From NCBI RefSeq assembly GCF_029543085.1, contig NZ_CP119967.1, positions 2,320,501 through 2,384,500 on the forward strand: DNA of 64,000 nt. Reading direction: 5' to 3'. The notes beneath the pieces are model-generated. The model worked only from the letters and a program-made list of their open reading frames with translations. It did not search any database and was not told the DNA's origin. A program made the translations under genes and the position numbers. The stretch comes from Pseudomonas sp. A34-9 (GTDB lineage Bacteria > Pseudomonadota > Gammaproteobacteria > Pseudomonadales > Pseudomonadaceae). Below, piece by piece: positions 20,601-30,407 of this stretch; the first letter of the stretch is position 1, and every line of letters begins with the position of its first letter.

Positions 20601-21161
20601 GTGCCATTTACCTGGGTTGACTGGGCGATCGTTGCAATCATCGCCATCTCCGCTTTGATCAGTTTGAGCCGCGGCTTCGTCAAGGAAGCATTATCGCTGG
20701 TGACCTGGATCATCGCAGGAGTCGTCGCCTGGATGTTCGGTGGCTCATTGTCCGAGTACCTCGCCGGATACATCGAAACCCCATCGGCTCGCGTGATCGC
20801 GGGCTGTGCCATCATGTTTGTCGCCACGCTGATCGTGGGCGCAATGATCAATTATCTTATCGGCGAGTTGGTTCGCGTCACCGGGTTGTCCGGGACCGAC
20901 CGATTCCTCGGCATGGCCTTCGGCGCAGCGCGTGGCGTGTTGCTGGTGGTCGTGGCGGTCGGGCTGTTGAGCCTGGGGCCGGTACAGCAGGACGGGTGGT
21001 GGAAAGAATCACAGCTCGTGCCAAAGTTTCTATTGGTCGCCGACTGGTCCAAAAACCTGATCCTCGGGTGGAGCAGTCAGTGGCTTGCCAGCGGAATCAG
21101 CGTACCCGCTGATATTCCGTTCAAGGAGCAACTCTTGCCGTCGGCGAAAACGCCTCAGTGA
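20601..21161 (+). CDS. cvpA: CvpA family inner-membrane protein
   Basis: A 186-residue protein with four hydrophobic helices in the first 130 residues (WAIVAIIAISALISL, WIIAGVVAWMFGG, IAGCAIMFVATLIVGAMI, GVLLVVVAVGLLSL) and the conserved SRGFVKEALSL and GLSGTDRFLGMAFGAARG loops of CvpA. In E. coli CvpA is required for colicin V production and bile-salt tolerance; its biochemical role is unclear. The start is GTG at 20601, immediately before the conserved PFTWVDW. It precedes purF as in most gamma-proteobacteria. Confidence 0.9.
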   Translation: MPFTWVDWAIVAIIAISALISLSRGFVKEALSLVTWIIAGVVAWMFGGSLSEYLAGYIETPSARVIAGCAIMFVATLIVGAMINYLIGELVRVTGLSGTDRFLGMAFGAARGVLLVVVAVGLLSLGPVQQDGWWKESQLVPKFLLVADWSKNLILGWSSQWLASGISVPADIPFKEQLLPSAKTPQ

Positions 21162-21202
21162 GTGTTGTTCAGTTCAGATCCATTAAGTAGGGGTTGCGTC
21201 GC

Positions 21203-22708
21203 ATGTGTGGCATCGTCGGTATCGTCGGTAAGTCGAACGTCAATCAGGCGCTGTATGACGCGCTAACCGTGCTCCAGCACCGCGGCCAGGACGCTGCCGG
21301 TATCGTGACCAGCCATGATGGCCGGTTGTTCCTGCGCAAGGACAATGGCCTGGTGCGTGACGTGTTTCAACAACGTCACATGCAGCGTCTGGTCGGCCAC
21401 ATGGGTATCGGTCATGTCCGTTACCCGACCGCGGGCAGTTCGACTTCGGCCGAAGCCCAGCCGTTTTACGTCAACTCGCCTTACGGCATCACCCTGGCGC
21501 ACAACGGTAACCTGACCAACGTTGAACAGTTGGCCAAAGAGATCTACGAATCCGACCTGCGTCACGTCAACACCAGTTCCGACTCGGAAGTGCTGCTCAA
21601 CGTGTTCGCCCATGAGCTGGCCCAGCGCGGCAAGCTGCAACCGACCGAAGAAGACGTGTTTGCTGCCGTGACCGACGTGCACAACCGTTGCGTCGGTGGT
21701 TACGCCGTCGTGGCGATGGTTACCGGTTATGGCATCGTCGGCTTCCGCGACCCGCACGGCATCCGTCCGATCGTTTTCGGCCAGCGTCACACCGACGAAG
21801 GCGTCGAGTACATGATCGCGTCCGAAAGCGTTTCGCTGGACGTGCTCGGTTTCACCCTGATTCGCGACCTGGCACCGGGCGAAGCGGTCTACATCACTGA
21901 GGACGGCAAGCTGCACACCCGTCAGTGCGCGACCAACCCGTCCCTGACCCCGTGCATTTTCGAACACGTCTACCTGGCGCGTCCGGATTCGATCATCGAT
22001 GGCGTGTCGGTCTACAAGGCCCGTCTGCGCATGGGTGAGAAGCTCGCCGAGAAGATCCTGCGCGAGCGTCCAGAGCACGACATCGACGTGGTTATCCCGA
22101 TTCCGGACACCAGCCGTACGGCGGCACTGGAACTGGCCAACCACCTGGGCGTGAAATTCCGCGAAGGTTTCGTCAAGAACCGTTACATCGGCCGTACCTT
22201 CATCATGCCGGGCCAGGCCGCACGCAAGAAGTCGGTGCGCCAGAAGCTCAACGCCATCGAGCTGGAATTCCGCGGCAAGAACGTGATGCTGGTCGACGAC
22301 TCGATCGTGCGCGGTACCACGTGCAAGCAGATCATCCAGATGGCCCGCGAAGCCGGCGCGAAAAACGTCTACTTCTGCTCGGCCGCTCCGGCGGTACGCT
22401 TTCCGAACGTCTACGGCATCGACATGCCAAGCGCGCACGAACTGATCGCACACAATCGTTCGACTCAGGACGTGGCGGATCTGATCGGTGCTGACTGGTT
22501 GATCTATCAGGATCTGCCTGACTTGATCGAAGCGGTCGGCGGCGGCAAGATCAAGATCGAGAACTTCGATTGCGCAGTGTTCGACGGCAAGTACGTCACC
22601 GGCGACGTCGACGAGGCGTACCTGAACAAGATCGAACAGGCGCGTAACGACTCCTCGAAGATCAAGACCCAGGCGGTCAGTGCGATCATCGATCTGTACA
22701 ACAACTGA
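21203..22708 (+). CDS. purF: Amidophosphoribosyltransferase
   Basis: A 501-residue enzyme that opens purine synthesis by replacing PRPP pyrophosphate with ammonia from glutamine. The nucleophile is Cys2, exposed after Met removal (MCGIVGIVG), so the ATG at 21203 must be the start; earlier in-frame codons would block the N-terminal glutaminase. The glutaminase domain has [11 protein letters not shown] and RYPTAG. The PRPP loop is at [18 protein letters not shown] strong terminator follows at once, ending the accD-purF cluster. Confidence 0.97.
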   Translation: MCGIVGIVGKSNVNQALYDALTVLQHRGQDAAGIVTSHDGRLFLRKDNGLVRDVFQQRHMQRLVGHMGIGHVRYPTAGSSTSAEAQPFYVNSPYGITLAHNGNLTNVEQLAKEIYESDLRHVNTSSDSEVLLNVFAHELAQRGKLQPTEEDVFAAVTDVHNRCVGGYAVVAMVTGYGIVGFRDPHGIRPIVFGQRHTDEGVEYMIASESVSLDVLGFTLIRDLAPGEAVYITEDGKLHTRQCATNPSLTPCIFEHVYLARPDSIIDGVSVYKARLRMGEKLAEKILRERPEHDIDVVIPIPDTSRTAALELANHLGVKFREGFVKNRYIGRTFIMPGQAARKKSVRQKLNAIELEFRGKNVMLVDDSIVRGTTCKQIIQMAREAGAKNVYFCSAAPAVRFPNVYGIDMPSAHELIAHNRSTQDVADLIGADWLIYQDLPDLIEAVGGGKIKIENFDCAVFDGKYVTGDVDEAYLNKIEQARNDSSKIKTQAVSAIIDLYNN

Positions 22709-22715
22709 GTTTCTA

Positions 22716-22737
22716 CCGGCCCTGAGGGGCCGGTTTT
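22716..22737 (+). terminator. Rho-independent terminator of purF
   Basis: CCGGCCC pairs with GGGCCGG over loop TGAG, followed by TTTT. Confidence 0.85.
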
Positions 22738-22781
22738 GTATCTGACTTTCAATTTTCACGAACAGGGCAAGGAGTGACAGC

Positions 22782-23993
22782 ATGAGTCAGGAATGGGATG
22801 CCGGTCGGCTGGACAGCGACCTTGAAGGCGTAGCGTTCGATACCCTGGCCGTACGTGCCGGTCAGCACCGTACGCCGGAAGGTGAGCACGGTGATCCGAT
22901 GTTCTTCACCTCCAGCTACGTGTTCCGTACTGCCGCCGACGCGGCCGCACGGTTTGCTGGCGAAGTGCCGGGCAACGTTTACTCGCGTTACACCAACCCG
23001 ACTGTGCGCGCGTTTGAAGAGCGCATCGCTGCGCTGGAAGGCGCCGAGCAAGCCGTTGCCACCGCAACTGGCATGGCCGCGATCATGGCGGTAGTGATGA
23101 GCCTGTGCAGTGCCGGCGATCACGTGCTGGTTTCGCGCAGCGTATTCGGCTCGACCATCAGCCTGTTCGAGAAGTACTTCAAGCGTTTCGGTGTGGAAGT
23201 CGATTACGTGCCTTTGGCCGATCTGTCGGCTTGGGATGCGGCGATCAAGTCCAACACCAGACTGCTCTTTGTCGAGTCGCCTTCCAATCCGCTGGCCGAG
23301 CTGGTCGATATCACCGCACTGGCTGAAATCGCACACGCCAAAGGCGCGATGCTGGTGGTCGATAACTGCTTCTGTACGCCTGCCTTGCAGCAGCCGCTGA
23401 AAATGGGTGCTGACATCGTTGTGCACTCGGCAACCAAGTTCATCGACGGCCAGGGTCGTTGCATGGGCGGCGTGGTTGCCGGTCGCAGCGAGCAGATGAA
23501 AGAAATCGTCGGCTTCCTGCGCACCGCCGGGCCGACCCTGAGCCCGTTCAACGCGTGGATCTTCCTCAAAGGTCTGGAAACCCTGAACCTGCGGATGAAG
23601 GCGCACTGTGCCAACGCCCAGGAACTGGCCGAATGGCTGGAGCAGCAGGATGGTATCGAGAAAGTCCATTACGCCGGTCTCAAGAGCCATCCGCAGCACG
23701 AGTTGGCCCAGCGTCAACAGAAGGGCTTCGGTGCGGTGGTGAGTTTTGAGGTCAAGGGCGGCAAAGAGGGCGCGTGGCGCTTCATCGATGCCACTCGCCT
23801 GATTTCGATCACGGCCAACCTCGGCGACAGCAAAACCACGATTACCCACCCAAGCACCACCTCTCACGGCCGTCTGGCGCCGCAAGAGCGTGAAGCGGCG
23901 GGCATCCGTGACAGCCTTATCCGCATTGCGGTCGGTCTGGAAGACGTGGCCGACCTGCAAGCCGACCTGGCGCGCGGCCTGGCGGCGTTGTGA
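22782..23993 (+). CDS. metZ: O-succinylhomoserine sulfhydrylase
   Basis: A 403-residue PLP enzyme of the Cys/Met metabolism family that makes homocysteine directly from O-succinylhomoserine and sulfide. The PLP lysine is near residue 219 in [16 protein letters not shown], with the upstream YSRYTNPT and ATATGMAA segments binding phosphate and substrate. Together with asd upstream it serves methionine synthesis. The GTGA overlap with the next gene couples it to the dehydrogenase that follows. A GCAAGGAG ribosome site fixes the start. Confidence 0.95.
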   Translation: MSQEWDAGRLDSDLEGVAFDTLAVRAGQHRTPEGEHGDPMFFTSSYVFRTAADAAARFAGEVPGNVYSRYTNPTVRAFEERIAALEGAEQAVATATGMAAIMAVVMSLCSAGDHVLVSRSVFGSTISLFEKYFKRFGVEVDYVPLADLSAWDAAIKSNTRLLFVESPSNPLAELVDITALAEIAHAKGAMLVVDNCFCTPALQQPLKMGADIVVHSATKFIDGQGRCMGGVVAGRSEQMKEIVGFLRTAGPTLSPFNAWIFLKGLETLNLRMKAHCANAQELAEWLEQQDGIEKVHYAGLKSHPQHELAQRQQKGFGAVVSFEVKGGKEGAWRFIDATRLISITANLGDSKTTITHPSTTSHGRLAPQEREAAGIRDSLIRIAVGLEDVADLQADLARGLAAL

Positions 23994-24766
23994 TCGAGTT
24001 GTCCACTCCGACAGCGGGTACCCATGGCCGTGTTGCATTGGTCACGGGGGCCGCGCGTGGCATCGGTCTGGGGATTGCGGCGTGGTTGATCAGCGAAGGC
24101 TGGCAAGTGGTGCTGACCGATCTGGATCGTGCGCGCGGTTCGAAAGTGGCGAAGGTGCTGGGCGAAAATGCCTGGTTCATCGCTATGGACGTTGCTGATG
24201 AGGCTCAGGTTGCGCTGGGTGTCGCTGAGGTGTTGGGGCAGTTTGGTCGTCTCGATGCACTGGTGTGCAACGCGGCGGTCGCTGACCCGCACAACATCAC
24301 GCTCGAAAGTCTCGACCTGGCTTACTGGAATCGCGTGCTGGCGGTAAACCTCAGCGGGCCGATGTTGCTGGCCAAGCACTGTGCGCCGTATCTGCGCGCG
24401 CACAATGGTTCGATCGTCAATCTGGCCTCTACGCGTGCGCGACAGTCGGAGGCGGACTCCGAGGCGTATGCGGCGAGCAAGGGCGGTTTGTTGGCGCTGA
24501 CGCATGCGCTGGCAATCAGTCTGGGGCCGGAGATTCGCGTCAACGCCGTCAGTCCGGGCTGGATCGATGCGCGTGATCCTTCTGCACGTCGAGCGGAGCC
24601 TCTGGCGGATGCCGATCATGCTCAGCATCCGGCGGGCAGGGTAGGGACGGTCGAGGACGTAGCGGCGATGGTCGCCTGGCTGCTTTCGAGGAATGCCGGG
24701 TTTGTCACCGGGCAGGAATTCGTCGTCGATGGCGGGATGACCAAGAAGATGATTTACGAGCAGTGA
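23990..24766 (+). CDS. Short-chain dehydrogenase/reductase
   Basis: A 258-residue classical SDR with the nucleotide loop TGAARGIG at 19-26, the NAA motif in VCNAAV, and the active-site Tyr160 and Lys164 (YAASK). The start is GTG at 23990, inside the metZ stop, so the two are translationally coupled. The same pair is what I recall from P. aeruginosa. A catalytic role linked to sulfur amino acids is possible but nothing in the sequence identifies the substrate. Confidence 0.88.
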   Translation: MIELSTPTAGTHGRVALVTGAARGIGLGIAAWLISEGWQVVLTDLDRARGSKVAKVLGENAWFIAMDVADEAQVALGVAEVLGQFGRLDALVCNAAVADPHNITLESLDLAYWNRVLAVNLSGPMLLAKHCAPYLRAHNGSIVNLASTRARQSEADSEAYAASKGGLLALTHALAISLGPEIRVNAVSPGWIDARDPSARRAEPLADADHAQHPAGRVGTVEDVAAMVAWLLSRNAGFVTGQEFVVDGGMTKKMIYEQ

Positions 24767-24770
24767 GTGC

Positions 24771-24861
24771 CAGCTGCAAGCGTCGAGCTGCAAGTTGAAG
24801 CGAGATCGCGGTGTGTGCTTTGGATGTTTATGCTTTTGCTTGCAGCTTGAGACTTGCCGCT
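24771..24861. repeat. GCTTGCAGCTT-type repetitive extragenic element
   Basis: AGCTGCAAG occurs twice (24773 onward), and its inverted form GCTTGCAGCTTG follows near 24837-24848, so a long hairpin can form. GC-tract words of this kind recur between genes of fluorescent pseudomonads; it is a different family from the REPIN copies. Confidence 0.55.
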
Positions 24862-24896
24862 AAAAACTGTTTTTGAAAAAAACTTCAATCCTGCTA

Positions 24897-24925
24897 TTGA
24901 CTTAGGTCCGCTACCTGCGTAAATT
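24897..24925 (+). promoter_or_regulatory. Promoter of the tRNA-Val/Asp cluster
   Basis: TTGACT (24897-24902) and TAAATT (24920-24925) are separated by 17 bases. A G/C-rich stretch follows, the discriminator typical of stringently controlled stable-RNA promoters. Confidence 0.7.
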
Positions 24926-24947
24926 TCGCGGCCTCGGAGATGCAAAC

Positions 24948-25023
24948 GGGTGATTAGCTCAGCTGGGAGAGCGTCTGCCTTACAAGCAGAATGTCGGCGG
25001 TTCGATCCCGTCATCACCCACCA
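24948..25023 (+). tRNA. tRNA-Val (anticodon TAC)
   Basis: A 76-base cloverleaf: acceptor GGGTGAT/ATCACCC, D-arm AGCTCAGCTGGGAGAGC, anticodon loop CTTACAA with TAC, T-arm GGTTCGATCC, and an encoded CCA. It is first in a three-tRNA transcript. Confidence 0.95.
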
Positions 25024-25078
25024 CTCCCGAGATACTTGCGTAAGCAAGAGCGTAGGCTGAAAGTGCCTGCACCGACGC

Positions 25079-25155
25079 GCAGCGGTAGTTCAGTCGGTTA
25101 GAATACCGGCCTGTCACGCCGGGGGTCGCGGGTTCGAGTCCCGTCCGCTGCGCCA
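25079..25155 (+). tRNA. tRNA-Asp (anticodon GTC), first copy
   Basis: 77 bases with acceptor GCAGCGG/CCGCTGC, anticodon loop CTGTCAC (GTC), GGTTCGAGTCC T-arm and encoded CCA. Identical to the copy 170 bp downstream. Confidence 0.95.
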
Positions 25156-25248
25156 TATTTTACGAGTCAGACATGTCTGGTTCGTGATTGCAAAGCACCG
25201 AAGCTTGCAGTCAACACGAGTTACTTGAGCGCAAGCTCAAAGCGATAC

Positions 25249-25325
25249 GCAGCGGTAGTTCAGTCGGTTAGAATACCGGCCTGTCACGCCGGGGGTCGCG
25301 GGTTCGAGTCCCGTCCGCTGCGCCA
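25249..25325 (+). tRNA. tRNA-Asp (anticodon GTC), second copy
   Basis: Exact duplicate of the tRNA at 25079-25155, including the CCA. The spacer between the copies is unrelated to the spacer before the first copy except for a few flanking bases, so the duplication unit is essentially the tRNA itself. Confidence 0.95.
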
Positions 25326-25398
25326 TATCTGCTTCAAGGACCACTGAACGCCTTGAAGCACCGAAGTCAGCCTCGCTGAGTCGGATCCGATAGCAAAG

Positions 25399-25425
25399 AC
25401 CCTGGTCGAAAGACCGGGGTTTTTT
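25399..25425 (+). terminator. Rho-independent terminator of the tRNA cluster
   Basis: ACCCTGGTC pairs with GACCGGGGT over a GAAA tetraloop and is followed by a T-run. Confidence 0.85.
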
Positions 25426-25470
25426 GTGTCTGAAATTTGACCTCCGATCCCATCACGTAACCCGGCTCCC

Positions 25471-25563
25471 TGTAGGAGCTGCGGCACGCTGCGATCTTTT
25501 GATCTTGATTGAAAAAAGCAGGATCAAAAGATCGCAGCCTCGTTTCACTCGTCAGCTCCTACA
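25471..25563. repeat. REP doublet (TGTAGGAGCTGC...GATCTTTTGATC class)
   Basis: The left copy (25471-25505) runs from TGTAGGAGCTGC to GCTGCGATCTTTTGATCT; the right copy (25521-25563) carries the inverse, GGATCAAAAGATCGCAGC to AGCTCCTACA. Inner arms match well; the outer parts diverge. The rest of the 25426-25804 gap holds no gene and leads to the molybdenum hydroxylase operon. Confidence 0.75.
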
Positions 25564-25804
25564 TGAGTATGGCGTGGGGCAATTGGACTCATGCGGTCCC
25601 ACGTCGCATTGATTTTCTGATCCTTTAGTCAAATTTTTGTAACTGGTTGTTTGCTGCGAGCGCAGAAACCTTTAAAGTTAACCTTTCGGTCAGCTTTGCA
25701 CTGTCATCATGCCCTTCGTTTAGCCAAGAAGGGCTTCTGCAAGACTCGAGATTCCCCAGTAGATAACCAGAAGGGCGGACGTATAACCGCCCAGAGGATG
25801 ATCC

Positions 25805-28636
25805 ATGTCCAACCGTGAAATATCCCGGCGCTCGTTCCTCCAGGGCGGGCTGGTGGCGGGTGTGAGCGTCACGCTCACGCCGCTCAGCAGTCAGGCGCTG
25901 GCTGCCTTGATGGAAAACACTGTCACCGTGCCTTCCGAGAAGTGGCTCGGTAACAACGGCAAGGCGCGTCAGCGTAACGATGCACTGTCCAAGGTCTGCG
26001 GCAGCAAAGTCTTTGCTCGCGACATCCGTTCCAAGGACATGCCGGGCTGGCCTGAGCAGCAAGGCCATGCCATGTTGCTGAAAACCATCAAGGCTGACCG
26101 CATCTACGCCGGCTACGACCTGTCGTGGCTTGGCGCCGATTTGCAGCCGGACCGCATCGTCACCGCCGCCGACCTGGACAAGGACGGCATCGTCTTCCCG
26201 GAAGAGCATGCGCCGGATCCGCTGCTGCCAGAAGGCAAGGTGCCGATGTTCATCGGTCACCCGGTGGCGATCCTGATCTGGAACGATTTCGAGCGTTTCC
26301 GCCAGGCCAAGAACAAACTCAAATTCAATGACAAAGCGATTCGTTACGGTGCCCAAGTGCCGTTCTACGAAGGCGATCCGTACGGTAGTTTCCGCTATGT
26401 ACGTGTGGGCGGCCCGACCTCGGCCGACGAAGACGAATTCGCCAGCCTCAAGGACTCGATCCTGTTCCCGATGCTGAAGAACCGTCGTCCGGTATGGAAT
26501 TCCCAGCCGAACCTGCACGGCAACCTCACCGAGCGTGGCCTGTTCTACGCCGACCGCATGAAGAAAGAGATCGATACCCCGCCGGACAACTGGCTGGTGT
26601 TCGACGAGCGCTACAAAACCCCGTCGATCGAGCCGGCCGCCATGGAGCCGGACAACGGCAACGGCTGGTACGATCCGAAAACCAAGACCCTGCACTTCGT
26701 GGTAGCTACTCAGTGCCCGCTGGAAGCTGCGACCGAGACCGCGAAAATGATCGCGCCGTCGCGTTTCGGCCTGGCCAACCTGAACATGCACCCGGGTTAC
26801 ACCGTCGGTTACGGTTCCAAAGACCACAACATCTTCGTCTACTACGCTGCCCTCGCGGCGCTGTATGGCGCGGGTGTGCCGATCCGTTTGGCCAACGACC
26901 GCTACGAGCAGTTCCAGAGCGGCATCAAGCGCCACCCGTTCGACATCCGCTACCAATTGGCCGTGGACAAGAACGACTACAGCTTCAAGATTTTCCGTGC
27001 CGAAATGAGCGTCGACGGTGGTGGCCGGATCAACTACAGCCCGTCGGTAGCGGCCGTTGGCGCCACGGCGGCGCAGTCGATCTACTACATGCCGCAGAAC
27101 GACCTGCAAGTCACCGCTTACCACTCGCGTGGTGTTGAGGCCGGTTCGATGCGCGGTTACGGAACCCTGCAAAGCATGGCGTCGACCGAAATGATGGTCG
27201 ATGAAATCGCCAATCGCCTCGGTGTCGATGCCATCGACCTGCGTCGCAAGAACGCCCTGCGTTCCGGTATGAAAAACACTCAGGGCGCGATTCCGGCCGG
27301 TGCTTTGCGCCTGCACGAAATTCTCGACAAGGCATCGGTGCACGAAGTCTGGAAAAACCGCGACGCAATCAAGAAACAACGCGAAGCCGCAGACCCGGAC
27401 AACTGGTACGGCGTGGGTTTCGCCATTTGCCAGAAAGACTTCGGCACCGGTTCGGAAGCGCCGATGGCCAGCATCGAATTCACTGCCGACGGTCGTATTA
27501 CCCTGCGACATATCGGTATCGAAATCGGTACCGGCATGTCCACCTCGCAAGCCCTGGTTGTTGCCGATTTCCTCGGCAGCCCGGCGCACGAAGTGAAGAC
27601 TGGCGAAACCGAATGGAAGGAAATGCAGCTGATCACCAGCGGCAACCCTTACATCATGAGCCAGGCCGAGCAGGACAATCTGCTGCGCAACCCGCGTTGG
27701 GTCGGCAAATTGGCCTCGGCGTCGTCGGCGACCAACTCGGCTTACTACTTCAGTCACGCCACCCGTGAAGCCGCGCGCGTGCTGTTCAACAACGGGTTGT
27801 GGCCGGCGGCCATGGAAATCTGGCGTCAAGGTCCTTATGGCGGTCAAGCCAACCCTTACGTTGTACGTCGCGAAGATGCGCACTGGGTCGACGGCAAACT
27901 GACTGCCAACGGCATGCAACCACTGAGCTTCGAAGAGCTGGCCAAACACGCTCACGAGCGTGGTCTGGTGACCGGCGCCACCGTTCACGCGTTCAACCGC
28001 TGGAGCTGGGCGGAGGCTGAGTACAGCATCGACGGCGTGCGCGAACGCCTGCCGCTCGACGGTCTGGCGGTGAAATATGGCGATGGCGCGCCGAAGGCGA
28101 AGAAAGCGTTGATGAGCACGGCGGGTTTCCACCTGTTGGATCGCCAGAACATCAATTACCCGGTTGTGCAGTTGAACAACGCTGCCGTGACCTACTACAG
28201 CCCGGTCGCCACGCTGGTCGAGCTGAAGGTCAACAAGGGTTCTGCCGAAGTCGAAGTGCTCAACCACCATTCGTGGGTCGAGTGCGGTCGTGTGTTGGTC
28301 GAAGAATTGGTCAAGGGCCAGCTCGAAGGCGGTATCGCCATGGGCATCGGCCACGCCTTGATGGAAGAGATGCCGCTGTATGAAGGCGGGCCGGGGGAGG
28401 GTGACTGGAACTTCAACCGTTACCGTCTGCCGATGGCGCGTCACGTTGCCGTGTGGAAACAGACGTCGGAGATTCTCCCGGCGCTGTCGCCAAGCGATCC
28501 GTCCAAAGGCATCGCTGAAGTGGTGATGATCCCGATCGTCGGGGCCATTGGTAACGCCGTGGCGCATGCCATCGGTAAACGTGTTCGCGATCTGCCAATC
28601 ACTGCTGCGCGCATCAAGGAGGCCCTCAATGGCTAA
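25805..28636 (+). CDS. Molybdenum hydroxylase large (molybdopterin-binding) subunit, Tat-exported
   Basis: A 943-residue subunit of the xanthine dehydrogenase/isoquinoline oxidoreductase family, which hydroxylates aldehydes or N-heterocycles with water as oxygen source. A twin-arginine signal (SRRSFLQGGLVAGVSVTL, about residues 8-25) sends it folded to the periplasm, which fits the downstream cytochrome c as electron acceptor. Family features include GSMRGYGTLQSM, a glycine-rich cofactor segment HIGIEIGTGMSTSQ, and the C-terminal LVEELVKGQLEGGIAMGIGHALMEE with the conserved active-site glutamate region. The ATG follows GAGGATG. It overlaps the Fe-S subunit by 8 bp. The substrate is not deducible. 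Confidence 0.88.
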   Translation: MSNREISRRSFLQGGLVAGVSVTLTPLSSQALAALMENTVTVPSEKWLGNNGKARQRNDALSKVCGSKVFARDIRSKDMPGWPEQQGHAMLLKTIKADRIYAGYDLSWLGADLQPDRIVTAADLDKDGIVFPEEHAPDPLLPEGKVPMFIGHPVAILIWNDFERFRQAKNKLKFNDKAIRYGAQVPFYEGDPYGSFRYVRVGGPTSADEDEFASLKDSILFPMLKNRRPVWNSQPNLHGNLTERGLFYADRMKKEIDTPPDNWLVFDERYKTPSIEPAAMEPDNGNGWYDPKTKTLHFVVATQCPLEAATETAKMIAPSRFGLANLNMHPGYTVGYGSKDHNIFVYYAALAALYGAGVPIRLANDRYEQFQSGIKRHPFDIRYQLAVDKNDYSFKIFRAEMSVDGGGRINYSPSVAAVGATAAQSIYYMPQNDLQVTAYHSRGVEAGSMRGYGTLQSMASTEMMVDEIANRLGVDAIDLRRKNALRSGMKNTQGAIPAGALRLHEILDKASVHEVWKNRDAIKKQREAADPDNWYGVGFAICQKDFGTGSEAPMASIEFTADGRITLRHIGIEIGTGMSTSQALVVADFLGSPAHEVKTGETEWKEMQLITSGNPYIMSQAEQDNLLRNPRWVGKLASASSATNSAYYFSHATREAARVLFNNGLWPAAMEIWRQGPYGGQANPYVVRREDAHWVDGKLTANGMQPLSFEELAKHAHERGLVTGATVHAFNRWSWAEAEYSIDGVRERLPLDGLAVKYGDGAPKAKKALMSTAGFHLLDRQNINYPVVQLNNAAVTYYSPVATLVELKVNKGSAEVEVLNHHSWVECGRVLVEELVKGQLEGGIAMGIGHALMEEMPLYEGGPGEGDWNFNRYRLPMARHVAVWKQTSEILPALSPSDPSKGIAEVVMIPIVGAIGNAVAHAIGKRVRDLPITAARIKEALNG

Positions 28637-29168
28637 CCGTCCGTTTCAACTGACCCTCAATGGTCAATCCGTCGGCCCGGTGGACATCCCTGATGACCTG
28701 CCGATGATCGACTACCTGCACGAATACAAAAACCTCACCGGCTCGCGACTGGGCTGCGGCCAGGGCATCTGCCACGCCTGCGTGGTGATCGTCGACAACC
28801 CGGACGGCACTAGCGAAGAAGTGCGCACCTGCATCACCGGCGCGCATTACTTCGAGGGCAAGAAAGTCCGCACCATCGAAGCGCATGCCAAGCGCGACGA
28901 GTCGGGCCAGGTCACTGAGTTGAACCCGATCCAGCAGCGCTTCGTTGACGAGTTCGCCTTCCAGTGCAGCTACTGCGCGCCGGGCTTCGTCAACGCTGCA
29001 ACCGTGCTGGTGGAAAAGCTGCAGCGTCAGCCGACCGTGCAGAGCAAGCTCGAACAAGTCATCGAGGACAGCCTCGGCCATCACGTCTGCCGTTGCACCG
29101 GGTACGTGCGTTATTACAACGCCACTCGCAACGTGCTGACCGATCTCGGCCTGGTCAAAGAGGGTTAA
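28629..29168 (+). CDS. Molybdenum hydroxylase 2Fe-2S subunit
   Basis: A 179-residue electron-transfer subunit with two [2Fe-2S] clusters: a plant-type set at Cys43, Cys48, Cys51 and Cys68 (LGCGQGICHAC) and an alpha-helical set at Cys113, Cys116, Cys154 and Cys156 (QCSYCAPG, VCRCTGY). I chose the ATG at 28629, where the ferredoxin fold begins; it overlaps the large-subunit end and has AAGGAGG in front. It has no signal peptide of its own, so it should be carried across the membrane with the Tat-bearing large subunit. Confidence 0.92.
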   Translation: MANRPFQLTLNGQSVGPVDIPDDLPMIDYLHEYKNLTGSRLGCGQGICHACVVIVDNPDGTSEEVRTCITGAHYFEGKKVRTIEAHAKRDESGQVTELNPIQQRFVDEFAFQCSYCAPGFVNAATVLVEKLQRQPTVQSKLEQVIEDSLGHHVCRCTGYVRYYNATRNVLTDLGLVKEG

Positions 29169-29170
29169 AC

Positions 29171-30406
29171 ATGAAGCTTTTTCTGACCCGCCTGACCCTG
29201 GCGGTCGGCCTCGCGGCGCCGGTGGTGTTTGCCCACGCCGATGATCAGGTCAAGCGCGGCGAGTATCTCGCTCGCGCCGCTGACTGCATGGCTTGCCATA
29301 CCGCTCCGGGTGGCGCGCCATTTGCTGGTGGACTGCCGATCGTCTCGCCGTTCGGTACGATCTACGGCACCAATATCACGCCGAGCAAAGAACACGGCAT
29401 CGGTTTGTACAACGATGACGAGTTTTTCGCTGCGCTGACCGAAGGCAAGCGTCGTGACGGCGCGAACCTCTATCCGGCGATGCCGTACACCTCCTATCAC
29501 CTGATGCCGCGTGAGGATTCGGATGCGATCCATGCGTACCTGAAAACCATCGAGCCGATCGAGCGCGCAGCACCGGTCACCAGCCTGAGCTTCCCGTTCA
29601 ACGTGCGTCCGGGCCTGATCGGCTGGAACATGATGTACGGCAAAGCGCTGAAGCTGGAGCCGGCAGAAGGCAAAAGTGAAGCCTGGAAGCGCGGCCAGTA
29701 CATGGTTGAAGTGCTCGGTCACTGCGGCGAATGCCACACGCCACGTGGCCTGCCGGGTGCGATGCAGCTGGACAAGCGACTGACCGGCGGCATCCTCAAT
29801 GGTTATCTGGCGCCGAGCCTGCTGGCCACTGATCTGGCCGCTCGCGGCTGGAACGAGCAGGATCTGGGCACGTTCCTCAAACACGGCATGAGTGCGCAGG
29901 GGACGATGTTCAATGAGATGTTCCCGGTGTTCCACAACAGCACGCAAGGCCTGAACGATACCGATCTGGCGGCGATGGCGACGTTCCTGCTCGGCGATAA
30001 ACCGCCGGCAGCCAAGGCCCTCGTTGAAGTGCCAGTCGAGAAACTCAGCGCCAGCGCCCAGCGCGGCCAGCAGGAATACCTGAACGTCTGCGCCGGTTGC
30101 CATGCGGTCGGTGGTGAAGGCAAGCCGCACATCGCGGTGGCCATGCGCGGCAATACCACGCTGCGCCTGGAAGACCCACGCAACCTGTTGCGCGTGATCG
30201 AGGATGGTATTGGCGAACAGAAGTTCTCCGGGTTCGAGCACATGCAACCGATGCCGGGTTTCGCTGACAAGCTCAGTCCTGAACAGCTGACCGATCTGCT
30301 CAACTACCTGCGTCAAGGGTGGGGCGGGCAGTCCGCCGAGTTGGCAGTGAGCGAAGTGCAAAAGCTGAAAGACGACGCACCGTCCATCGAGCACAAGGCC
30401 CACTGA
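29171..30406 (+). CDS. Three-heme cytochrome c subunit of the molybdenum hydroxylase
   Basis: A 411-residue exported cytochrome with a Sec signal peptide (1-23, ends AHA) and three CxxCH heme sites at about Cys39 (CMACH), Cys185 (CGECH) and Cys307 (CAGCH). This is the layout of the cytochrome subunits of membrane-linked alcohol and isoquinoline-type dehydrogenases, which pass electrons to the quinone or cytochrome oxidase chain. It begins two bases after the Fe-S gene, so all three subunits come from one message. It implies that substrate oxidation happens in the periplasm. Confidence 0.92.
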   Translation: MKLFLTRLTLAVGLAAPVVFAHADDQVKRGEYLARAADCMACHTAPGGAPFAGGLPIVSPFGTIYGTNITPSKEHGIGLYNDDEFFAALTEGKRRDGANLYPAMPYTSYHLMPREDSDAIHAYLKTIEPIERAAPVTSLSFPFNVRPGLIGWNMMYGKALKLEPAEGKSEAWKRGQYMVEVLGHCGECHTPRGLPGAMQLDKRLTGGILNGYLAPSLLATDLAARGWNEQDLGTFLKHGMSAQGTMFNEMFPVFHNSTQGLNDTDLAAMATFLLGDKPPAAKALVEVPVEKLSASAQRGQQEYLNVCAGCHAVGGEGKPHIAVAMRGNTTLRLEDPRNLLRVIEDGIGEQKFSGFEHMQPMPGFADKLSPEQLTDLLNYLRQGWGGQSAELAVSEVQKLKDDAPSIEHKAH

Positions 30407-30407
30407 T

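Noticed and set aside
21263..22783. 506-codon minus frame opposite purF
   Set aside because: Composition of an antisense shadow; purF is unambiguous.
25079..25325. Direct repeats suggesting a CRISPR-like array
   Set aside because: The repeats are two complete tRNA-Asp genes, with only two copies and a single spacer.
25284..25487. Small minus frame overlapping the second tRNA-Asp
   Set aside because: It reads tRNA and terminator sequence; its RSGRDSNPRPPA tail is the well-known tRNA antisense artefact.
25625..28567. 980-codon minus frame opposite the molybdenum hydroxylase gene
   Set aside because: Very long but antisense to a recognised enzyme; the product is rich in His, Arg and Val repeats as in other shadows.
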